A DNA stretch of 64,000 bases from Bugulina stolonifera (lineage: Eukaryota > Bryozoa > Gymnolaemata > Cheilostomatida > Bugulidae): NCBI GenBank assembly GCA_935421135.1, contig OW285189.1, positions 18,974,298 through 19,038,297 of the forward strand, in the 5' to 3' direction. The position numbers and the translations under genes are program-made. The notes below the pieces were generated by a model, which was given only the letters and a program-made list of their open reading frames with translations, was not told the origin of the DNA and made no database searches. Below, piece after piece: positions 1-14,000 of this stretch (position 1 is its first letter; every line of letters begins with the position of its first letter).

Positions 1-99
1 AACATTATGATTATCAGTAGCCTATCACTATGTTAATTATAATTGTAAAAATAATAAATATCATTATTTTTATATCAATTTCATTAATTGTTGTTATTG

Positions 100-262
100 T
101 TATTGATCCTGAATGAAAGGAAATCAGCAATATGCAATGCTGTAGTATCGAATTTCTACTGTAGGATACAATTAGTGATGAGGTATTCAACTTGCACAAT
201 ATCTATAGACTATAGGCCTATGCGATAATAGAATGTTCTATCAACGACGAGTGAGTAGCAAC
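100..262 (+). mobile_element. 5'-truncated LINE, 3' tail only
   Basis: This stretch closely matches the end and 3' untranslated part of the LINE at about 57.49-57.63 kb. Shared blocks include aaatcagcaatatg, gtattcaacttgcacaatat, and the run gataatagaatgttctatca followed by acgacgagtgagta. The match starts around the end of the reverse transcriptase ORF in the other copy, so only about 160 bp of the element is present. It is followed by an ATAATA-rich tail. This is what target-primed reverse transcription with severe 5' truncation leaves behind. Confidence 0.75.
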
Positions 263-2057
263 AATAATAATATAATGTAAAAATTATAAAAATCTAGATG
301 TGATAATAATTCATATCAAGGTAACTAAAATAAAAACATAAACATTGATATTAGGCCTATTTAACATAATAGTGTAATTGAAATTAATTTATTTAAATGA
401 ATTATATTTGAATGCAATACTTTGCTAAGATTAGTAGCACAAGTGTAGGCCTAAGTACTTACAGTTGTTTTGTATGATTTTTATGATAGATTAATGTACA
501 TCCCTATATATAGTAATTAAATTATCGCTAGGCTTATAATAAATAAGTGTAGGCCTAATAGTTTATGGATAGTTATAGATGATGGGTCTAGGTGGCATGT
601 TACCAGTTTTCAAGTCTGAAATTAATCTAGGCCTATAAGCAATTTTTGGTAGTACTTTTGTGATGTTTTCAGACTAACAAGAAGAGATATTATTTTCCAT
701 TTTGGTGTGGTAGGCCACCTAAGAACTACGCTAATAGTAAAACTACTGCTTTCTACCATTACTATGCAATCCGTTGTACAAATTTATCTATATTTTAGTT
801 CTAGGAACTTCAACCAGTTAGATTAAATTTGATATTAATTTGGGATTTTTATGCAGAGTTATAGGAAAATCACTAAAATGTAAGTGTGACAGATTCACTG
901 ATGTTACCACTGATTTGTCATGAAGTGTAAACTAAAATGATAATGATCTTGGGCATAGGCGTATTGCAAAATGTATATTTATAAAACTTTGGTTTGACTT
1001 ATTACCAAGAGCAACTATTAAACTTATGGAGGTGTGATGTTTTCTTTTCTGGCTAAAATAAGCGGACAAAATCCTAGGTTCTATGCCCATGTCCATGAGA
1101 ATGTTACTCCACTGGTAGTAAGGGCTGTTCCCAAGAAGTGCATACAGCCAAGTTTCTTGATCTCAAGAGAGGGAGATCACATAATTGTATCAACACCATC
1201 TATTCAGCTATCATGGTAGAAGAAATAACAACCCATTGTATTCATAGCTTCACATGTTTGTATCAGTAGTTGTAGAGTGTTTGTTCTTTTAGTTGCTTGA
1301 GCTGAGAGGATTAGGCCTGAGTAATTGATTAGTTTGAAGCTGTGCTGTCATATGAATAGACAAAAGGAGCACATTTCTATACATTCTGTGTGAATATTGA
1401 ATCAACATCAGCAGCTTCCCATTGATCTTCTATGCTGAATGTTTATTTTATTTACAGGCAAACTGTTGCTCACCTGTGCTAGCAAGAGCTGCACACTTAT
1501 TCATCAATTTTGTAGAATGAATGGGTCTAGTATTCACTTGTAAAGTGTGTTATGTTTATATGTCTACTTTTTCTACACTTCTAATGTTTGAGGCTGTCAG
1601 CATTGATAAATGCTGTGGTCATCTTCAAAATTTTGTGGCTTTTAAGAAACAATTAATTTAAATTCCCTCACTTAGATTTTTTTGCCCAGTGGTTTCCTCA
1701 AAGTTTCTTTTTTGCATTGTATGTGGTTTCATTTTCTAGCTGAGTTTATAATATGCCACATCTTAATTTAAAATATGACAGAAACGTGGCATGAAGACCT
1801 AACTACATAAAATAATTCTATAGCCTACGCATAATCATTACATGTCTGTACAATCATGTTCTGGAATCTTGGTTTCTGGCAGTTTTCTTATAATATGTCC
1901 TGAAACCCTGAGCCCCCTGCAGTGAAAAGACACAATTCCTTTGACTCAAATTCCTATGGTACTTTGCTAACAATACCCAGAGGGTGTATTATCTCCACAC
2001 CTACTAATACACTATAATTGATCTCCCTGAGTATCAGTACACCCTTTATTTCTGCAG
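263..2057. other. AT-rich upstream region of the ADAM gene, no gene identified
   Basis: Apart from several TAGGCCTA words I see no coding exon with supporting splice sites and no long repeat. The missing first exon of the ADAM gene (start codon and signal peptide) could lie here or left of the window. The open stretch near 1037-1219 has no homology I recognise, and its possible donor at 1118 has the wrong phase to join the exon at 2058. Confidence 0.5.
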
Positions 2058-5000
2058 GTGGTACCAGAGATAAACACACTCCCACAAGGGACTGTTCCAA
2101 TGCTCAGATCCCAGAGAATGTGCTACCAGGATTACAGGTTGTCTTTCCAGTTATGAGTCGGAGTGAAAGAGATTTACCCCTCAGTACATTTAACAAAGAC
2201 ACGCAGGTAAGCGAGGTCTGGTTTACAGGTAAGCCAGCCCTGAAAAATTGATATAACTGACAAAAACAGCAACAATATTGTTCAAGCATATTGTCTACTT
2301 GAGTGACAAATTTAATACTATAAAAAATCAATATAGTGATTTGAATCTCATGTTGTAGAACAAGTTATGAAAGTGTAGTGCTATATAATATAATGTACGT
2401 GCATTTTATTGTTATAAAATATATATGTAGATGTAATATCAACATTGAGTATATATATCAACGTTTGTGTTTTAGGCATATAGAAGACATGTTGTTGTAA
2501 GGTTTACCTACAATGGAGTAAAACATAAGCTCAAACTGCAGCACAACAGGTATCAGTGTCGGCCTTCATGTCCCCTTACTATTAAATAGGCTATATATAA
2601 GTTGGCCTAATATACTTACTTGCCTTCACTTTACTTACACAGTCTATATATTATACTGAATCTACCCACTGTACTCAGCACAGATAAGTTCTGACCTAGT
2701 AATGTAGATACAATGTGCTATCAGCCTTGATGGAATGGGTGATTTTATGAGTGAAAAATTTTATGGACCGAATCAAAGAATTGTTCAGCTAATGGGGAAA
2801 TTAGATAAATTACTTCATGAACCATTATTATTTGCACTGTGTTTTGTGCCAAGCTACTTAGCTGAGAGTAGGGAAAGAGGGGAATAATTAGTATACAAAT
2901 ATCAACACTAATGTATTCAATTTCTATCTCCTTTTCACTTTGCTCACTTGGATACTGTTGAAGTAGAAATAGAGTTTCCTCTCTCTCTCTGTGTATAATA
3001 CACCAGCTATTGTTATGAATGTATATAAATATTATAAAAAGCTTTATTCATGCTGTTCTTCAATGTAATTCTCTATGTATGCGTAATGTAAACTAGCACT
3101 AGGGATTGACTGCAATCTATCTTTGTTAGTTAGTGTAATTCAAAATGGTTGTAAACAATCAGGCAGCTTGTTTTACAATATTGTCCATACATACATACAC
3201 TGAATAAAGGCTGCTGTCTATTTAGCCATAATGGAAGCTATTAATCCTTTTAAAGTATAAATTAATCATAGAGTTATTTCTACACAATAATTTCAAAATT
3301 TTTTTGTAGAAAGATGGAGAATGCTATTGAGCGAAAACTGTTGTACAATGGGGCAATGCAATTAGTAGATCTGTTATTCCATGTTTTATATAATTATCTC
3401 ATTTATTTTACAGCAAATTGATGGCGAAGAAAAGGGCAGGTGATTACATACAGGCAAGTGCAAACTACAGTCATAATAAATAATTATCATGTGAAATAGT
3501 TCTCATATGCATTGCTTTTGTTAGACTGGAGTCTAGTATCAATATCAATGTATTGTTCTTATTCTATGCCTAAATAGCTAGTATATAGATACTTTATTCT
3601 AACCTACACAGCATTAACAGGTGTATTAGTTTAGTTCACAACTACAGTTACTCAGTTAGTATGTAAAGCTGTACTAATTTGTTTGAAGATATCTTGTTTA
3701 AACGAAAGTTAATAATTGTGAGATTGTAAGAATTGCCTGTGAAGACAATTATATACCTAGCCTCAGGACATGTCTGCTCACTAATTGTTTTAGATGGGGG
3801 TTAAATTTACATCTAAAAAGATGAACCTTTTGGCCTTAATGATACCCTGCTGCTTGTCAGTGCTTGCTGATCCCTTTCAACTATATCAAAGTGGTACAAT
3901 AACAATGTTATTGTACCACTTTGAACTATATCAGCCAAGGCAATGACCTAGAGGTCATACAAATAATCCTACTGAGTAGTAGGTTATGCTGTTTCCTAGT
4001 TACCTATCTGTTAGTTGGACGAGAGCCAGCTGATGACTCTAACATACTTTGTGATGTCACTATCAATCTCAAAGGTTGTTCAGTTATGACATCACAAGGC
4101 TTAAATTTTGTTTGGATGTAAGCCTAACTAACCATAGGACTGTATGTTCATATAGGCCGATATTATTTTATATTAGTCTATATTACTACGCTGTAGCTTA
4201 CAATTCATAATATTTTAAAGCAAAATTTACAGAAATCAATTTTTTGTAGCGTCATGAGTTCATAATTTATAGTATTTTCTGTTCACCTGCATCATTATGT
4301 ATATACAACTGGTATATTGGGATTATGTCATGTGTACTTGTTTGCTCTGCGTGTCCCCTACTACTGACTCTACTAACAGTGGTGTTTACACTCTCTCAAC
4401 ATACAGTGTACATGTACATGCAAGGACAATTTGTTCTAGGCTGTTGATAGCTTGGCAAACAATACATCTCTCTGTGGGTAGTAGTGTTACATTGTAACAT
4501 ACTACATGTAGGTTAAAACTTGAGGCTTTTAATGGTAAATATTTGCCGGGTTGAAGTCAATGTACTAGTACTACCTACATAAATTAGTAATTACACTATT
4601 AATTCTGGTTTAATTTCTTCGAAAGGATTTTCTCCCAATTTACTTGGAATCTGTGTGTGTGAAAGCTAAAGTGTGTGTGTTTCTTGAGCTGCTAAACCGG
4701 TTGAGGAAAAACTGTTACAGTTGTTTTTGTACCATAGCTGTTCATAACTTGGTGTTGGTATTGTAGGGGCGAGATTGTTACTATCAAGGTTTCTGCTCCA
4801 GATCTGAACACATGGGAAAGGAAAGCCTGGTGTCTCTCTCCACCTGTGATGGGTTGAGGTATGGCTAAGTCAGAAGTATAAACTTTGAGGAAATAAGTTC
4901 TGCACATGATTATTGTTCATCACAATTTTGTGGGGATGAACTTCGGTGCTGATCAATATTTGCATTACTCTAGAAATCGGGATAAAATTTGTAATGGCTG

Positions 5001-8000
5001 GTATTCAATTTTAAGATAGAAATCATTATGATAATAATAAGGAACTATTTCCAATCTGTGTAAGTAATTTCCATTCTAAATGAACTTTTAGCTGAAGTGT
5101 AAATTATTTTTCAAATTAATGAAATTTGCTCTTCCAGTTGCATCACCTGCAAGTGGTGAATGTTAACATTTCCAATATTTCCAGATGTAGGCCTATATTA
5201 TACTATGGTGTAGACGTAGAGTTATGGATATTCACATCTCCCCTGTCCATGTAGCAGATACAATGAATCCACCACTGTTATGTATTCTAATGCAGCTGCA
5301 GGGTGATTGTTATTCCTAATCATCTCAGGATGTATAATTTAAAATTGATAAGAATAGAATTATTCTAATTGTGTATTATATTAGATATATCTTTTATTCT
5401 GGCCAGTGAATATTTAGATTGTATACTGCACTAGATAACACCTCCCAAGTTATAGGCATCATATTATACAGTAGCTGCTGTTCGCTGCTTTAATTATTCA
5501 TAATCTATCTTACTAGGTTCTCTGCATGCACATGGTGTGATTTGGTAGTACTAGTAATTACTGTTATTGGTATACAATTCATAATCATAGCATGAGTTGT
5601 AAAATGTCAGACTAGTGTAGTTTGTGTCTGTACTGAACAGTCCATTTACATTGTTATAGATAATCAAATGAAGTAAGCTTATCCATTAATCCCTGCTTTA
5701 CATAAAACTGCGGAAATTAAATCACCAAACTCAGATGGTTATTTTGTGATTGGTAACGCTAATATAAATTATATTATGTGTATGTACTTGGTGTTTGGTA
5801 CCACTAAATATAATGTGTGTATGTACTTGGTGTTTTGGATGAAACTAGGATTATTGTGCTATTACTATTGTATTACAGAGGTGTGATAGAGATAGATGGC
5901 GTAGCACATAGAATCTACCCTCATGAACAAAGCACTAAAGATATGGTAATGTTTATGCATGTATACTGTACTATGCACTGTTATATAGTATACTATACTC
6001 TATACAGGAGATTATGTACCTGCTGTGTATAACCTATACAATAGAGAGAGCACTAGACTGCAGACAGCACTAAATCCATACATTGTTCTGAATATAAAGT
6101 TGTTTCCCCTGCTCCAAACCCAATGATGTATTTGCACTGCTATTTATTGTACTGCAGAAATGGCTCTGGTGTATATAGTCTATTTTCTATTATATTATAT
6201 ACTATATAAGAATGTGTTATACGTGTATGTACAATGTACATACATGTATTAATATACTGTCTGTCTACCCCTAGAGTGACTCCACCCTATCAGTACCACT
6301 GCCAAACCACAAACTATTTCATGGAATGGAATCCATTAATTTGGGCAAAAACCTGAATGGATTAATTAGTCACCTGGAGATAGTGGTAGAAGCTGTCTGT
6401 ACTATTAAATAGCCCACATGTATATAATATACTACACCACATCTTACTGATTACTATTACTACTACACCTAATACTACTGCTACTGGTACTGCTGCTGCC
6501 GCCATTACTACTACTATTACTGCTGCTACTACTACTACTGTTACTACTACTACTACTGCTATTGCTACTACTACCACTACTACTGCTACTGCTATTACTA
6601 CCACTACTACTGCGATTACTACTACTTTAGTTCTACTAACTAATATTATAACTGTGTTCTCCTGTATTTACCTGTAGGAATGCCGCGCTCATATCATATA
6701 TAAGATGACCAGTGCTAAGGATAGCTTGTGTGGTAATCAGAGTGGACAGTGGTCATCATTTGAGAAACTCCACTCAGACCAAGTTCAAAGTATAGTGGAG
6801 CAGAAGTACAGGGTATGTATATTATTATTATGTACTTTTACAAGTTGCAATAATTTTTAGTAATTAATGTTATACTAGTACTACTAATTTACTAATTTTT
6901 ATTATATTTTTATATTCAATGCCTTACTGAGTTACTTACTGGCAGAACCACGCCCAGATATTCGATGATACTTTCTAAGAAATTAATGTAAGAGAGTGCA
7001 TATTGATATAACAGCATTATCTGTAATATGTAGGGTGATCCACTTGTATCAGGGGTAAGCTGCTATTTATAGAGTTAGCAAAGCATGAATAATTTGTTAC
7101 AAACGTCTATTTTATCCTTACTTGATTTCTATATTAACTGATTATATAGATATTATTGAGCATCGGTGACTGTGAACACACAAAAGGAGTAAAATAGTGT
7201 TTAAAAACTTTGAATATGTATTTTAATATTATAAGTGAAGCAATGAACATAGTCGATGTTGTTCACCTTGTCACAGTTGTTTCAAGTCTAACGTCTAACT
7301 GTCTACAAACTGTACATGTTACTGTAGCTGCTCGCTATCTTTGAGACGAGACGTTCTCTCTCCTTTGAGTCAGTAACTCAGCTTATTGCCTTTCAATGCT
7401 TGATAATTATATTATTATTATGATGAACTGGACTGGCATATCAGATAATGTTAGAGTGTGGTTCTTGTAAATGAATGATGTTCCGATTTGGGTATGGGGT
7501 GATGTCCGTCTTGCATGATCTCTTCAGTTTTTGCATGAACTTTGCAGTCACATGTACATTGTATATGCATGTAGTTATTAAAATATTTTTCATACAATAG
7601 GAAATTCCAGTTTCCAGTTTTTTGGCAACTTGCACAAAAAATTCCAAATCATAGATGAACTGTTTGTGGAGGAACAAACTACGTACCTATTATTATGTAA
7701 ATTAACTGCAGTCAATGTTTTACTAGGAAAGACGTTCAACAGATCCAAGATACCTAGAACTGGCACTGATTGTGGACAACTCATTGGTAGGTTTGCTATT
7801 ATTTGTTACCATAGGCATGGTGTTATTACCATAATGTACTGTATATATTAGCTACTACGAGAAGTGAATGAATGAAATACAGCAATCAATCTTATCCGCT
7901 CTACTACTATAATATTATACTATCCTGTGTTTCTTGGGAGACATGCCAATAAATTAAAGTTCCGGTAAATCTTGTCATATTTTATATCCGAGTTTGATTT

Positions 8001-11000
8001 GACCAAGTTATGTGTTTTGGTATAAGCTGATGTAGTCATGAGGTATAACACATGCTACACTGTACTAGTAGCAGGTACAACTACATGTACATGCAGTACA
8101 TGTGATCATGTTCTATTATGTACACTTGGATGGCCTCGCCATATAGATTTTACCCACCAACTCTCTTGCTGCAAAAGGAAACCGGTCAAGCCCTATGCAC
8201 ACATAGACTAGGTGACCATTGGTACGGAGTGTTAACAGACTGACTGACAGCTGATGCCAGAACTAATGTTTCTGGTAGCACAACACATAGTACATACTAG
8301 ATATGCTACCAGTGCGTAGTGCTACCTGAAGTTACGTGTATATTATAATCCTTGCATACCATTATAATTAATATTATTTTATATAATCTTCTTCTAACAG
8401 TTTGGCAAGTTTGGGTTTAGTGAGGATAAAGCCATGGAGTTTGTGTTACAAATCACTAACATCATAGACATGGTAAGTGAATACCACACTTATACCTGTC
8501 AGTGGTACATACTATACTATATTCTAGTGGTATCTACATTTATGTGGCTATCCATCCAATATTAGTGAGTGGACAGTAAAATAACCAGGACCGCAGTTTC
8601 CATTGTAACCTCTAAGATGAAGCGTGTCCAACCTCTGCTGACTACCCTAAATATTCAGACGTGTGGACTGGTGACGCCACCTTATGCAACATCTGCCACT
8701 TGGCCATAAGATGAATGTGGATCCACTACCTAACTGACACTGACAGGCACATGTATTGATCTGTCTGAAGCATTCATATTCGGCCAGTTGCCAATTCCCT
8801 CTTTGAGTATTTCCCAGCATGCAAACAGTGTCACAATCATGTCATAGTAAGGAGAGAGTGAAATCTTCTGTGATGTACTGAGCATGTTATATTACATTTA
8901 CCTGTATGAGTACTGTGTAACATGTATGACTACATGAGTGTAGGTTATATTTCCGTGTATATACATATCCTGTTCCACTATACTGTAGTTTATAGCATGT
9001 TTCCACTATCTAGTACTACCAGAGGCTGAATATACGGGTTGGGTTGATATACCATGAGTTCTGGACTGAAGATAACATTAAGATATCGAGTAATCCCCGA
9101 GAGACGTTACTTAACTTTGTTAAGTACGCAGAGACCAACCTTGATTCTACTCACTATGACTTGGCACATCTCCTCAGGTTGGTGACTCGACTTCTGTGGC
9201 CTTCTGGTCTAACTTTGCTATTTTTATTAGTGACTTTTCTAAATGAACTTGGTTTCGGAAGGTTTTTGAGAAAGTTATAAATTTTAAATACAATATAAGT
9301 TGCCATCATAAGTCTAGTAATTTCAAAATTAATATGTACATGGTGCATCAGCTGTTGTTATTCTTTTTGGCACGTTTGTAGCATAATGTATAATAAATAT
9401 GAAGCTTTGCATAATTCAGGAGCTAGGATAGTTGAGATTGAAAAACGCAATTGTTAGTACATATACTTGTAGTTTATATGCTGCAGTGTGTAGTCAATTT
9501 CAATATTTAATCACAATTATAACAACAACCATTTATCGAAAGTGAAATGTCAACAAAACTAGAATATTGATAAGTGATATGGTGTTTGACTAGTATGCAA
9601 ACAAGCATTGTACAAATTCAATAATAGTATGAAAGGATAGTAGACTGTTATACAGTAGAATACAGCAGAGGTTTAGTATAACACTGTAGTAAGTCTGGGG
9701 CTCAAGTTCATATGAACTTTCCTAAGATAAGAAATAGTATAAAGCTGTCTGGTTGTGAAGGACTTGTACTGAGGGATTTGCACCCTATATTCACTAGTTG
9801 TAGTTGAAATGATGAGGTATTAAGGTACTTGTGAGGTACTTGCAGTTGATGGGAAACACACTATTTAAAGATTAGGCAGGGCGAGCCAAGTGGTCTAGGT
9901 GTTTACTTCTCTATAAAATCAAATCTTGTCACCTGTCACCATCCTAGCATCATATTAATCCATCTAGTACTTGGTGTAATCACCTTGCTCTACATGCCAC
10001 TTGCTATTCATCAAAAATCACATAATATGACATGTACCTACAGGTAGTCCGACTTGACATACATACATACATACATACATACATGTGCATATTATAGGCA
10101 GCATCAAGGTGTTTTAGGATTTTAACGTGACAACTTGCTATGTGGTAGATATCTGTTGATGACTCATTGCGTTGAGCATGAATGGGTGGAGCTTTAGTCT
10201 GTGACCAAATTACTTACACATAGAGTATGGTATATTATGCGTGTTCTCTCTTTAGTGGGCAGTTATTTGATGGACATTCATCTGGTTTGGCTGTACCCGA
10301 CTCTGTCTGCTTGAAAAGAGGTGTGGCCGTAATATCTAGCCAATCAGAAGAAAACTCTAGACACCTAGCGTCTGTTATCTCTCATATGATTGGTCACAAT
10401 ATCGGACTTCTTCATGACACCAAAGGTAGGTTACGTTACGAGACAACACCAATACCGTGTGTAAAACACCTTTGCTGGATAAAATCATAATGAACCTTGA
10501 TCAAACATAAAATAAATGTCCTCGGAATGCATATTGCATACAGATATAATATTACATATTATTATTATAATATATAGTGTACAACTTTCCTTATGATGGT
10601 AGGTAGATAGATATATGCTGTTGCTTTGTGTCATACCATGCTGTGACATACAACTCCGCTGTACTTATTTGGTTTGCTGTTGTTCAAGTAACCAATGTCC
10701 TAAAACAGCTCTTATGTTATCAGGACTGTGGGCGTACGCTGTACGCCCACAGTCCTGGTGAACACGTAAACCAGGCAGTGTCCGTATGCCATATGGTCAC
10801 TGCCTGGTTTACCTGTTCACCAGGACTGTGGGCGTACGGTCACTGCTTGGTGTACATGTTCTGAATGTTGACACGACTTGTCTGTGTTGTATAGTTACAT
10901 GTCATCCTCTCCACCATTTCCATTTCTTGTACAGCACAAGACTATCTACACGTATGGGCTATCTGGTCCTGTACTCTAGTTATATGAGACTATCAACATG

Positions 11001-14000
11001 CTAATTTCTGAGTGATGATGTGATGTTTGCTGTGCTTGGAAATAAACTTTGTGGTGGATTGAAGTAGTTGTGCCAGGAGCCACCCACATGCTATCAGTCC
11101 TATACTCACTTTCAGGAGAAAATCTTCCTTCATCATATCCTAACATACAATAGGCATATTATGTCATTCTGTACTTTTTGCCTACTGTTTCTACAATGCT
11201 TGTCTATTATATAAATGATATAATAATCTATCTGTTTATTATAGATTGCCAGTGTGAAGATCTTGAATCCGGCTGTATTATGGACATGAACATGTAAGTA
11301 GTAATAGTAATACTAGTAGTAGTTGTTGGTGTACAGTGTACTGTAATAGTGGTGTTGTCCAATCACCCCTAAAAAAGACCACAGATTTTAGGAACAAAAT
11401 ATGTGATGTTGAAGTCTTTTTGCTCTCAATAGTATCTCTGAAATTGTGCGAAATTTCTGTCGATGCAACTTTCTTGAGAGAATAAGAGAGTGTTTGACCT
11501 TGAGTGGAACACTCTAATGCTACTGTATGGTTGTAATGTATCAACAGCAAACTGCCAAAATAGTGGAATATTGATTATTGAAGAGATTTGTAACATTAAT
11601 TAACCTGGTCATTACTGTTAGGCCTATCTTACCACATCTACCTTAAGACACTAATCTGCTAATCCTAGTGCTTTTTTATATTGTAATCCAATTATAAACA
11701 TGTGTTGTAGAGGATCCAAATCACCCACCCAGTTCTCCAGCTGCAGTGTATCTCGCCTCCAGATGTTGACTCGTGTTGGCCTGGGGTCTTGTCTTTTAGA
11801 TGAGCCACAGGAAAACCCTTTCCCTCAATCTTGTGGCAACGGCTTTGTAGAGCGTGGTGAACAGTGCGATTGCGGCACTGCAGAGGTGAGTCTTTGTCTA
11901 TAGGTTGCGAGTCTATTTTATAACCAACTTTAATTCTAAACACAAACGTATCTCTATTTTAAGGAAAAAGTTTTGTTTAGTTTGATTTATGAATACTGAA
12001 TACAACTATGAACTAAAATGCAAAGCATTGTTTCTACTATGATATGTGTCCAAGCGTTTTCAGTTCTCACAACGTCTTGGCCAGTTAGAAACCTATTTAT
12101 GATGGTGCAATATTTTAAAGAAAGGAAAGTGGTTTTAATTTGCACTAGCTTAATATATCAGTTAGTGGAATAGAACTATCAATTTTAATTTGGATTTTGT
12201 TTTCATATTTTATTGATGTGCACTCGAAAGAAGCATAGGCCTACATAATTAATGGATGAAGTAATAATATATGGTTCTAATTAATTTTAGAATTGTGAAA
12301 GAGAAGACCCTTGTTGTGAGCCAACTACGTGCCTGTTAAAACCGAATGCCCGGTGTAGATCTGGACCTTGCTGTCACAACTGTCTACCTAAGGCATCTAC
12401 ACAGGTGTGCCGATCAGCTGATAGCGACTGTGATGCTGCCGAATACTGTGATGGAGTAACAGGAGAGGTCAGCTGACTCTTTCACTTTTACCAATTAGTT
12501 TTTGTTTGTTTCATTTACATGTAGCTGCGATAATTCAAATTATTGTGTATATATGTTTACCTAACCCTAAATCCTCGACCTCCAAACGCAGTTCCCCAAT
12601 CCGGACCTTATGGCACCTTTCAGAATGAATTTTATATAACATTAGCTGCTCAATGGAATTTATAACAAACTTCGTATGATTGAAGTGTCATTTATAATTA
12701 TGGAGACGTCTTTACATTCCAAAATATACTGTAGACTAATACTTGATATTACTGAGTCAACGTCGATTATAATTAATTATATGGCCAGGGGGTTGTGGAA
12801 ATAAATAGTAGTGGACTTCAACTGTATTAATTACTCCTCAGTCAAATTTCAATTAATCCACTTGAGAGCTGTGTAGTTATTAATGATTGTAGATTTAGTA
12901 TAATTATGTGTGTAAGCGTGTATGTACATGTGCATTTAAATTAATTTTACATGCTCTATGTTCATGTATAGTTAGAGAGTGGTATAACAATGTTTTATAC
13001 AGCTTTGTAATTCAATTGACTTTTAGGTTGCTAACAAAGAAGAGTTGCAGCTCTTCAACAGGAAGTTGCATAAAGTTACATTAATTAAAATGTGCAATTG
13101 GTCTAATGGGGAAATTTTTCAATTGGAATGTTAAATATAAAAGATTATATAGTTTCATTCTATTTTTACTGTTGCAGTGCCCGGCGGATAGTACGATAGC
13201 CGATGGCCAGTCATGCCCTGGTGGTATTTGTTATAATGGCCGGTGTCCAACACGTGAAGCCCAGTGTAAACAGTTCTGGGATACGGAGGCTGCTGCAGCC
13301 CATGATGAATGTTACACGTATAATAATCCGCAAGGCAATCTCTTTGGCCACTGTGGGCTGGACAAAGAGGGTCAACCCATCAAATGTTCTCAGCAGTGAG
13401 TACAATGTATATTCATATCTGTCCTGGTGAAATGCAGTAGGTGAATGTAAAAATAGCATTTAAATTTAGAGCTCAGGCATACTGTTTGTATATAAATCAT
13501 ACACCTGACTTGATGATTATATGCATATACATGCACTCGACTTTCCACACATACTATTTTTGTGCGATATTTATTTATAAAATAATTTTTAGGTCACATT
13601 TCTTGTGTAAAATTACACACCCGTTGGCTGTTGCAGCAAAACTTGGCACTTTTTTTTGCGATAGAAGTGTAGCCCAGTCTTGTGATGAGCATGGGCAAAT
13701 GTCATTATTGTATTATGTGAAGTTTCACTAAAAGATGTACATGTAGTATAGTGAAATAGAGAATGAAAAGCAATTAATTTTTTCTCTGCATGAGTACCAG
13801 ACTAGGAGTTGTTCTCTCTTACATGATGTCTGGAATAAGACCGAAGATGGAGGGCAGAGAGGAATTTGGTGAAAACAGAAGCCAAGGGGCCAGAAAGTTG
13901 TCTTGAATACCAATACGTACAGTTAATTTTACAAATGGGTTACTTTTTTGCAGGGATTCTTTTTGTGGACTCCTTCAGTGTGCGGGCGGTACCCGATATA

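Noticed and set aside
1037..1117. MFSFLAKISGQNPRF... as the signal-peptide exon of the ADAM gene
   Set aside because: The donor phase (0) does not fit the exon at 2058 (needs one leftover base), and the segment is not clearly hydrophobic.
6272..6364. An open segment after a cctag acceptor (SDSTLSVPLPNHKLF) as an extra ADAM exon
   Set aside because: No proper donor follows, and exon 5945 joins 6678 directly in phase with good prodomain similarity.
6362..6604. Reverse-strand Val/Ala-rich open frame
   Set aside because: Produced by the ACT-type microsatellite.
7034..7054. A 21-nt microexon (GDPLVSG) between tag and ggtaag in the ADAM gene
   Set aside because: It would keep the frame but adds residues without family support, and exon 6812 to 7727 already gives RERR and a normal domain start. 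It remains possible as an alternative exon.
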